IMG/VR virus record: IMGVR_UViG_3300044855_000337
Location: 1-21,452 of that record
DNA length: 21,452 nucleotides
Reading direction: 5' to 3' (one strand)
From: a virus
In this document: positions 15,903 through 21,452 of the stretch, piece by piece
How the letters are laid out: each line of letters begins with the position of its first letter
Numbering within the stretch: the first letter of the stretch is position 1
Notes under the pieces: generated by a model
Told to the model about the DNA's origin: nothing
The model's database searches: none
Seen by the model: the letters and a program-made list of their open reading frames with translations, nothing else
Translations under genes and position numbers: made by a program

Positions 15903-16910
15903 CTATTGAGTGATCGCATTCAATACGGCTACCGCAGCCCGACGCTCAACCACCAATTGAGGTTTGACAACGATCGCAAACTGAACGGCATCAGGATTAG
16001 TACGAGCAAGCTCAACCATCTTGAAGTTTACACCTTCAGCAGGCTCTTCATCGCCAAACGCATTCAACGATTCGACGTAAGAGTATAGAGCGATCTCTGA
16101 CTCATCGACGAAATACAAAGTGTTAGCGGGGCAATAGGGGTCCATAAAGATAGGACGACCTTCAAAGGAAAGACCAGTGTAACCAACATCAGCTACACCA
16201 CCACCAACTGCAGTAAGTTCGCTAGAAGCTTGGAAAAGCTCTTTGTACTTAGTAGCGATCGCAGGAGTAGTGTAAATGGCGGTATAGTTGCTGTTAACAC
16301 CGAGGGTAGCGCCACCGATGATTTCTTCACTCATCTTGAACAGAAGAGCTTGAGTCAAAGCTCGGTTACTACCGTGAGTGTTAACGTAGTTAGACCACTT
16401 GGAATAGGTAGCAGGGTTGATGCTGGCATAACTATCAGTAGACAGACCAGAGGTTACAGCAGTATGCAATTGATTCAAACCAACCATACCAGCACTGGCA
16501 GCAAGGCCGTTACCAGTATAAATAGAGGTCGCTACTTGACGAAGAAGGGCTCTCATACCAGTACGACCAGCATAAGCTAGAAGATTGGCAAGAGCGCCTT
16601 CACCGTTAGCTGCGGCTTCAGCCATTTTGGTAGTTTGAACCGTGAACGTATGACGAAAACGGCTAGTACCAATAGCAAGAGTCGCAGGAACGACAGCACC
16701 TTCGGTAGAATCGGTAGTAGCAGCGCTAGTAACGGTTTCACCCGACACTGCCGCACCACCCACATCGGCGTTCCACTTTACAGCGGTTTGTGCGATCGAA
16801 CGTTTCTGAAGACGTGAAAGCATCGGATACAAGTCATTGCCTTGCACGTCAGCGATCCGAGGTTGAATAGCGAGGTTAAGAACACCCGCCGAGTAATTGA
16901 AAGCTGTCAT
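15903..16910 (-). CDS. Major capsid protein (HK97-fold type)
   Basis: This 335-residue protein is placed after portal and scaffold and is probably the main shell subunit. The N-terminal arm leads to L-Q-K-R-S-I-A-Q-T-A-V-K-W-N, followed by an A/T-rich segment and a long spine-like region (G-M-R-A-L-L-R-Q-V-A-T-S-I). The C-terminal half has F-E-G-R-P-I-F-M-D-P-Y-C-P, a strand-turn pattern seen in HK97-fold capsids, and a final domain with V-V-K-P-Q-L-V-V-E-R-R-A. The start is an ATG with AAGGA about 10 bases upstream, a strong site for this operon. No cleavable delta domain or separate protease is evident. Confidence 0.85.
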   Translation of the reverse strand: MTAFNYSAGVLNLAIQPRIADVQGNDLYPMLSRLQKRSIAQTAVKWNADVGGAAVSGETVTSAATTDSTEGAVVPATLAIGTSRFRHTFTVQTTKMAEAAANGEGALANLLAYAGRTGMRALLRQVATSIYTGNGLAASAGMVGLNQLHTAVTSGLSTDSYASINPATYSKWSNYVNTHGSNRALTQALLFKMSEEIIGGATLGVNSNYTAIYTTPAIATKYKELFQASSELTAVGGGVADVGYTGLSFEGRPIFMDPYCPANTLYFVDESEIALYSYVESLNAFGDEEPAEGVNFKMVELARTNPDAVQFAIVVKPQLVVERRAAVAVLNAITQ

Positions 16911-16936
16911 TGTTTTTGTCCTTGATTAGGTTAAGA

Positions 16937-17518
16937 TTACTTAGTTCGCAAAGATTCCACTAATAGCTGGTCCAGTGATTTGGGTTTTTCAACTTTAGGT
17001 TGTACATTCCCACTCGTAGACCCATTACCTTGGACCGTTGATGCAGGAGGTACAAATACTGCTCCATCATCTGAAGACAAAAATTCGTCGATAACTTTTG
17101 TCAACGGTTGAGCTACATCACCGTTCTTCACATACCACTTGCTGTCTTCCTCAACAATTTTGTCTCCGTATAAACCCAGAAGATGTTTACGAAGAATGTC
17201 AGGTGCTTTGATTTCACGCTTGCCCAATGTAGCCATAAGTGCGTTTTCTCGCTTAAGCGAGATCGCACTTTGTTTTTCAGCTTCACGTTCGTTCTTTAGC
17301 GCTTCTAACTCTTGTTGAAGTACAGAAAGTTGCATAGACTCGGGATTAGTCGTAGTCTCTTTTGTAGACGGTTGTTGAAGTTCAGAAAAACGACGATCGT
17401 TTTCTTTGTTCATCTTGACCACTACACCGTTGATAGAGGCATTCATTTGTTCTACCAAAGAAGTCTTTGTAGACTCAACAACCTCGTTAATCAACTGAAT
17501 AATTTCTTCACGTTCCAT
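16937..17518 (-). CDS. Scaffold protein
   Basis: This 193-residue protein lies between portal and capsid. Its first ~100 residues are strongly charged and helical and probably a coiled coil (M-E-R-E-E-I-I-Q-L-I-N-E-V-V-E to L-E-A-L-K-N-E-R-E-A-E-K-Q). The C-terminal part is Pro/Gly/Ser-rich and ends P-K-S-L-D-Q-L-L-V-E-S-L-R-T-K, a basic tail of the kind used by scaffolds to hold capsid subunits. I chose the ATG at 17518. A GTG at 17587 would add 23 Lys/Cys-rich residues that look like leader DNA rather than protein. No protease motif is visible. Confidence 0.75.
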   Translation of the reverse strand: MEREEIIQLINEVVESTKTSLVEQMNASINGVVVKMNKENDRRFSELQQPSTKETTTNPESMQLSVLQQELEALKNEREAEKQSAISLKRENALMATLGKREIKAPDILRKHLLGLYGDKIVEEDSKWYVKNGDVAQPLTKVIDEFLSSDDGAVFVPPASTVQGNGSTSGNVQPKVEKPKSLDQLLVESLRTK

Positions 17519-17600
17519 CGGTTTACACTCTCTATAATGTTTATAGGACTTTTTCTTTTTTGTTAGGGAAAAGAAACAAACCCTCACTGGTAGTTTAACG

Positions 17601-19058
17601 TCATACCACAGGACTCGACATCAGAATCTCTTGTTGAATAGTAGATCTCATATCAGCGGTCGCTGTTTTATTCAACGAAAGAGAAATACGTTCGTAAAAA
17701 AACCGTAAAGCCGTTGGTGACAGATTATCAGCAATAGGGATGATAGAGTTAGCGATCGCTACGTCAGTTTCTAAATCGTCCGTATCAAATTGGTTTAATC
17801 CACTTACAGAAACCTGAGACACGGCTTGGCGATCGCCTAACGCTTCAGCTACTTTTGTTAAAATGTTTTGGTAGAATTTTGTGATCAAACTTCCGTAGGA
17901 AATAAGGAATAACTCAAAGTCAGAAGCGTCCATTTTTTTAGATGCCGCCGCTCTTACCAATGCCGATCTAGAAGTATCACCCGCTGCTATACAAACAAGA
18001 TTGTTGATCTGAGTCTCGATCGCTTCTAACAGTTTCATATTGGTAGCGATCGATGTACCTTCAATTTCTTCAAACTTGAAAGAGTTGGCTGTGATTACGT
18101 GTTGGTTATCAGACTTTACTTCATCCACTACTACAGAATAATCATCATCTTTTCTTTCAATAGGTGTTAGTACTCGTTGTACATAACCAGATGACAAAGC
18201 CGTATCAGTGAGGGAATTTTCAACGTTTAGAAATTGCTTTAATTTAAGATAAGCATTGCCAGCAGCATATTGTTCGTCAGAGATATGCAGTTTGACTACA
18301 GGAATCGAACTGAACCCGTGTGCGATCTCTGAATACAAAGGAATTTCTACATCATCAGTAAAAGGTATAATCTTACTGGTTCTAGGATCGTATAGATGCT
18401 TTATTTGACCATCTTTTAGAATGACAAAGGCTTTGTACTCAACGATCTTTTCAGCGTCGATAAATCGCCATATTGCTTCTGTGTAAGTTTCACCAAAAGG
18501 TGTTGATACCTGATTCAGTACTAGAAACTTGTACCAGCCCTCTCCACTGTTTAATAGTTCAGTAGGCTTATAAGTAACCAAGAACGCCTTGTTGAGCCCT
18601 AGAGATACCTCCTGAGCCCTATTCAAAGGAGTCACCTCAACTTTGGGTTTGTCAATCTGTACGATCGCTGTCTGATTTAACAGCAGGTCTTTTAGTACAT
18701 TAGACAAAAACGTTTTCTCGTCGTTACCTTTAACGTCGATATTCTCACGAAAGGATTGCCAAGATTCTATAAACGAATTGGATAAACTACTAACCAGTAT
18801 ATCACCAGTTGAAAAACGTCCTAAAACTTTTGAAATGACGTGCGATAAAATATTAGTATAGACAAAGCGCTTAAGTCGCAATTGGTATAGTTCAAGATCC
18901 TCATCTAATCTTTTTAGGAGAAATCTATCTTTTTGAGCTTCTATATAACGTCCGCCTTTGAATAGAGTCTCAATCTCTTCTAAAAACGATTTGCGATCGT
19001 TATAGTCAGGATCTTTACTCTGTAATTGCTTTATTGTCAAAACTTCAGGATAAATCAT
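17601..19058 (-). CDS. Portal protein
   Basis: This 485-residue protein probably forms the twelve-subunit portal ring at one vertex of the head, the docking point for the terminase. Length and order (after large terminase, before scaffold) are typical. The central region is beta-rich. The C-terminal region includes R-S-A-L-V-R-A-A-A-S-K-K-M-D-A-S-D-F, then long helices (Y-G-S-L-I-T-K-F-Y-Q-N-I-L), as in many portal wing and crown segments. The ATG at 19058 has AGGAC about 8 bases upstream, and that site overlaps the stop of the terminase gene. The family match is from pattern and position. Confidence 0.82.
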   Translation of the reverse strand: MIYPEVLTIKQLQSKDPDYNDRKSFLEEIETLFKGGRYIEAQKDRFLLKRLDEDLELYQLRLKRFVYTNILSHVISKVLGRFSTGDILVSSLSNSFIESWQSFRENIDVKGNDEKTFLSNVLKDLLLNQTAIVQIDKPKVEVTPLNRAQEVSLGLNKAFLVTYKPTELLNSGEGWYKFLVLNQVSTPFGETYTEAIWRFIDAEKIVEYKAFVILKDGQIKHLYDPRTSKIIPFTDDVEIPLYSEIAHGFSSIPVVKLHISDEQYAAGNAYLKLKQFLNVENSLTDTALSSGYVQRVLTPIERKDDDYSVVVDEVKSDNQHVITANSFKFEEIEGTSIATNMKLLEAIETQINNLVCIAAGDTSRSALVRAAASKKMDASDFELFLISYGSLITKFYQNILTKVAEALGDRQAVSQVSVSGLNQFDTDDLETDVAIANSIIPIADNLSPTALRFFYERISLSLNKTATADMRSTIQQEILMSSPVV

Positions 19059-19066
19059 ATAAAGTC

Positions 19067-20350
19067 CTAAACCGGATCTTCGTCGTCGTTTTTGATTAAA
19101 TACGAATGCGGTAACAGTTCTGGATGATCCATAGCTAACTTACCACAACCGTATAAAAAGGCGTCAATTCTGTGGTCCTGCTGTTCAGGTGCTATATTCT
19201 CAGTTATATTACCCAAAAGGTCTGTATGCCTATGGTAAGATTCAATTTCGTCCCAAAAAGCTTGTTCTGATCGGTTGATTAAAATGCGATCGCACTTAAA
19301 GGAAGCGTTTAATATCTCAGCTCTCTCTTTAGGACTAGGTTTATTACGCCGCACTAATATAGTTTGCTTCAATCCGCCTTGCCTAAACGTTTTTACAAGA
19401 TCAGCACGATCATCAGGGATAAAAATACGTTTTACATCTCTAAGACAATGGTGCTGTAGCGATTTAGCAATATTTAATAGATCGTCTGACGTATAGGGTC
19501 CGTTATTAGGGTTATAGAAGGTTTTATATATTCTGAAAATGCGATCGTCTCCAATACCAAAAAGAACCATAGCAGCGTTAGTAGTGCCAGGGTCCACTCC
19601 AATATAGAAAAGATTGGAATCCTCTAACGATAGATCGCAAAAATGCTTGTCTTTGTTAGCCTCAGTACAAATCTTTCCAGCAAAATCTTCAAAGTTGGCG
19701 AGAAATTCTTGTTTGAATAATCTTTCAGGTAATGTAAGTCTAGCACGTTCGATTTCAGAGCGATTAATAAAAGGATTGTCCGATGTGTGCTTTGAAAAAA
19801 AAGTCCAGTCGTCTAAAGTTTTTGTTCGTAAGTATAACTGATATAGCGTGTTACGATTTTTACCTTTAGGAGTACCAGTAAGAGTGGCACTTGATCCAGG
19901 TGTATCCGCCATTGCTGGCATAAGTGTAGCATCGATCGCTTCTATACTTTGAAAATCTTGAACTTCATCACAAAGCAATTTGTATATTTTTAGACCTCGA
20001 AGTGCATCGCCTCCGTCATTGAAACCTCGAATTAAAATATCAGGTTTGCCATCAATAGAAATACGATAATCAGAACGATCTATTTTAACTCCCGGTTTTC
20101 CATCTAGAAGGCTGCACAACGGCTTAAAGAAAATTTGTCTACCTTGCTTAAGAGTGGGCGTTACTAAGGCTACAACGGGCTGTGAGATAGGACTGATGCT
20201 TTTATCGTAGGCTAGTGAAGCAGCGATCGCTTCAGCAATGGCAACATACGATTTGCCGAATCTTCGTCCACTACAAACAACACGAAAACGCGAGGGACAA
20301 AAAAAGATGTCACGCTGGGCTTTGTGTAGCTTGATGTCTAGTTGAGCCAT
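19067..20350 (-). CDS. terL: Terminase large subunit
   Basis: This 427-residue ATP-driven motor and nuclease packages DNA into the head. ATPase motifs are clear: Walker A SGRRFGKS (27-34), Walker B L-L-C-D-E (Asp128, Glu129) and coupling motif T-L-T-G-T-P (156-161). The C-terminal RNase H-like nuclease shows G-V-D-P-G-T-T-N (Asp253), I-P-D-D-R (around 311-315) and D-H-R-I-D-A-F (Asp392, Asp396), which should bind the catalytic metals. The length is near the family norm. The ATG has no strong ribosome site. The 172-base gap before it, unusual in this packed module, may hold packaging or regulatory sites. Confidence 0.95.
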   Translation of the reverse strand: MAQLDIKLHKAQRDIFFCPSRFRVVCSGRRFGKSYVAIAEAIAASLAYDKSISPISQPVVALVTPTLKQGRQIFFKPLCSLLDGKPGVKIDRSDYRISIDGKPDILIRGFNDGGDALRGLKIYKLLCDEVQDFQSIEAIDATLMPAMADTPGSSATLTGTPKGKNRNTLYQLYLRTKTLDDWTFFSKHTSDNPFINRSEIERARLTLPERLFKQEFLANFEDFAGKICTEANKDKHFCDLSLEDSNLFYIGVDPGTTNAAMVLFGIGDDRIFRIYKTFYNPNNGPYTSDDLLNIAKSLQHHCLRDVKRIFIPDDRADLVKTFRQGGLKQTILVRRNKPSPKERAEILNASFKCDRILINRSEQAFWDEIESYHRHTDLLGNITENIAPEQQDHRIDAFLYGCGKLAMDHPELLPHSYLIKNDDEDPV

Positions 20351-20522
20351 AGTTTAGCGATCGTTTTTGACCAATCGATTTTTCAAAAAAACAACGAAAA
20401 TGACAAATGCTCTTTCATTTTGAACGCAGAAATCGCTGAAACCATTGATATACGGTGGGGGGTCCGGTCAAATTGACCTAATCGATTGTCCAAAATGAAA
20501 AAAAACAACCTTAAAAATACGA
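20351..20522. promoter_or_regulatory. Terminase intergenic region with dyad and repeated AATCGATT sites
   Basis: This 172-base gap has no gene. The plus-strand motif TTGACC-(T)-AATCGATT occurs twice, at 20367-20380 and 20473-20488, near the two ends. A perfect dyad GGTCAA-A-TTGACC lies at 20466-20478 and overlaps the second copy. A G-run (GGGGGG) sits next to it at about 20457-20462. On the minus strand, T-rich stretches follow the small-terminase stop, and a six-base stem (20521-20526 with 20538-20543) precedes GTATTTTT. Possible roles are a packaging (pac or cos) site, an operator or a weak terminator; the sequence alone does not decide. Confidence 0.45.
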
Positions 20523-20978
20523 TCAATCATCGATTTCTTGATCTCTTTCCTCGGTAGATCCAATGTTTAGAGTGAACGTAATATCGTCATCATTCTGTAA
20601 ACGAGGTAGAAAGCGATCTAATACCCGCTCTGATGGTAGTACTTGCTCTTTTTCTTCAAAAATGATCGCACCATTGCCATCAGTGCGCGTTTTCGTTTTA
20701 TAAACTTCGCCACGTAATAATCGCAAAACGTATAATTTAGCAAGATCTTCACACTCTTTTAACTGATCAAGCGCTTGTTCTGCCCTAAGCTTTACACGAT
20801 CGCTTTTGGCGCTATCTATATCGTTTTTTAATTCAGGATGCGATCTTTGCCAATTATACAATGTCGCTAAACTGATACCAAGACCTTTTACAGCATCGCT
20901 ATCGTTACCACCCGATTTGTAAATAGATACGATAGCGTCGTGGGTGGTTTTATTATATCGATTTCGTAATGCGGACAT
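20523..20978 (-). CDS. terS: Terminase small subunit
   Basis: This 151-residue protein probably binds the packaging site and hands DNA to the large subunit. Residues about 12-46 form a helix-turn-helix of the small-terminase type (A-V-K-G-L-G-I-S-L-A-T-L-Y-N-W), followed by H-P-E-L-K-N-D-I-D-S-A, a usual continuation. A helical oligomerisation segment follows (about 60-92). The acidic C-terminus (E-E-R-D-Q-E-I-D-D) may touch the large subunit. The start is an ATG with AAAGGTG upstream. It is the first gene of the leftward operon, about 25 bases downstream of the predicted transcription start. Confidence 0.87.
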   Translation of the reverse strand: MSALRNRYNKTTHDAIVSIYKSGGNDSDAVKGLGISLATLYNWQRSHPELKNDIDSAKSDRVKLRAEQALDQLKECEDLAKLYVLRLLRGEVYKTKTRTDGNGAIIFEEKEQVLPSERVLDRFLPRLQNDDDITFTLNIGSTEERDQEIDD

Positions 20979-21007
20979 TGGAACACCTTTATTTTTAACG
21001 ATCTAGT

Positions 21008-21037
21008 TTTATATACTCTAATTGCGTTCGGTGTAAA
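21008..21037 (-). promoter_or_regulatory. Predicted sigma70-like promoter for the late operon
   Basis: On the minus strand TTTACA (21037-21032) is separated by 16 bases from TATATA (21015-21010), or by 18 bases from the overlapping TATAAA (21013-21008). Both boxes are close to the bacterial consensus. Transcription would start near 21001, about 23 bases before the small-terminase ATG. The -35 box overlaps the T-run of the terminator just upstream. Confidence 0.6.
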
Positions 21038-21078
21038 AAAATGGCGATCGCTCTTATAGAGCGTACAAAAGCGATCGC
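21035..21078 (-). terminator. Intrinsic terminator upstream of the late promoter
   Basis: The minus strand has GCGATCGCT paired with AGCGATCGC (21078-21070 with 21052-21044), extended by T-G, T-A and T-A pairs to about 12 bp around an 11-base loop. It is followed by CA and seven Ts (21041-21035). An alternative inner stem CGCTCT-ATA-AGAGCG also forms. This is the strongest terminator in the window and would stop leftward transcripts arriving from beyond the right edge. Both arms are complete HIP1 octamers. Confidence 0.7.
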
Positions 21079-21452
21079 TAGATCACGCGAGAGAGGAAAA
21101 AACACCACTTCTTCTGATTATATAGGTTTGGCAACCTTTTTGAGACAACTAATCGATTATTTACGATTCGACTAATAGTACGTTGACCCACATTAAGCTC
21201 TCAGTCCATTCAGAATCGATTTTAAGACGGGTTAATAGATGTATTGGTATATTCTATCGTTAATTTGTTCTAGAGCCTTCTAGAGGCTTTATAGACGACT
21301 TTTTTATTTTTTATATTTATAGGAATCTTATTGATCGCGATCGTTCTTTTTATATTATATGATTTTTATTATTTATATACATCGACCCTCTTTTCATAGA
21401 TGCCGTGTGTGCGTCTGCTATCGGTCTTTAATTATTGATCTGAATATCGGAT
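21079..21452. other. Noncoding A+T-rich region at the right edge
   Basis: No convincing gene is present. Two AATCGATT copies (21151-21158, 21214-21221) and a TTGACC (21183-21188) echo the terminase gap. Plus-strand hairpins followed by Ts occur at 21124-21141 (5-bp stem) and 21271-21306 (8-bp stem with one wobble, T-run 8 bases later); both are weak terminator candidates. A plus-strand promoter-like pair, TTGATC (21331-21336) and TATTAT (21353-21358) with a 16-base spacer, could drive a rightward gene beyond the edge. The stretch from about 21300 to 21380 is very A+T-rich. Confidence 0.5.

Noticed and set aside
17519-17587. An N-terminal extension of the scaffold from GTG at 17587.
   Set aside because: The 23 extra residues are Lys/Cys-rich and unlike the rest; the ATG at 17518 gives a clean coiled-coil start.
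17519-17600. A promoter-like TATAAACATTATAG in the leader of the scaffold gene.
   Set aside because: No acceptable -35 element at a normal distance was seen; a phage-specific late promoter cannot be judged from this window alone.
21041-21175. A 44-codon plus-strand ORF starting ATGGCGATCGCT.
   Set aside because: It runs through the terminator hairpin and both HIP1 octamers, lacks a ribosome site and stands alone on the plus strand; chance is the simpler explanation.
21359-21452. A plus-strand frame open to the right edge from an ATG at 21359.
   Set aside because: The start of the peptide is low-complexity from very A+T-rich DNA and there is no ribosome site; too short to support.
1-21452. 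tRNA genes, insertion sequences, integrase or attachment sites.
   Set aside because: I looked on both strands and saw no cloverleaf, transposase or recombinase motifs, or long terminal direct repeats.

Overview
The window is the late structural module of a contractile-tailed phage (myovirus) or a myovirus-like prophage. The host is very probably a cyanobacterium. The sequence is A+T-rich and studded with the octamer GCGATCGC (HIP1), which cyanobacterial genomes characteristically over-use. I find about 18 exact copies by eye, where well under one is expected by chance. All 19 coding regions lie on the minus strand, so the biological order runs from the right edge of the window to the left edge. 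No integrase, lysogeny regulator, tRNA, transposase or CRISPR array is visible, so I cannot tell a free phage from a prophage.

Layout in transcription order. (1) 21452-20979 is noncoding. It holds a strong minus-strand intrinsic terminator whose T-tract overlaps the -35 box of a sigma70-like promoter; that promoter probably starts the late operon. (2) DNA packaging: small terminase, a 172-bp gap with repeated AATCGATT sites, then large terminase. (3) Head: portal, scaffold, major capsid protein, then a hairpin. (4) Neck: a helical connector-like protein, an HK97 gp10-like protein, and two further small proteins. (5) Tail: sheath and tube, then a perfect 13-bp hairpin. These are followed by tail assembly chaperones in two overlapping frames (a probable programmed frameshift) and the tape measure. 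(6) Baseplate: an Afp7/Cis7-like tube-initiator domain protein, a LysM protein, a hub carrying two cell-wall-degrading domains, a gpV-like spike, a gp25/gpW wedge, a gpJ wedge and a gpI-like protein. (7) A 1064-residue tail fibre whose middle half is 53 tandem decapeptides.

The genes form one assembly line. The terminase packages DNA through the portal into a head built on the scaffold. The neck proteins close the head and join it to the tail. The tape measure, with its chaperones, sets tail length inside the tube and sheath. The compact baseplate resembles extracellular contractile injection systems in its parts. Its spike and hub carry a lysozyme-like domain and an M23 endopeptidase to cut peptidoglycan, and the fibre binds the host. 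Genes are tightly packed, with several TAATG or ATGA stop/start overlaps, which suggests translational coupling. Hairpins after the capsid gene and after the tube gene probably tune downstream expression.

The most notable points are the hub with a wall hydrolase inserted into its first domain and a second at its C-terminus, the decapeptide-repeat fibre with signs of recent repeat duplication, the +1 (or -2) frame relation of the chaperone pair, and the dyad and AATCGATT sites around the terminase genes.
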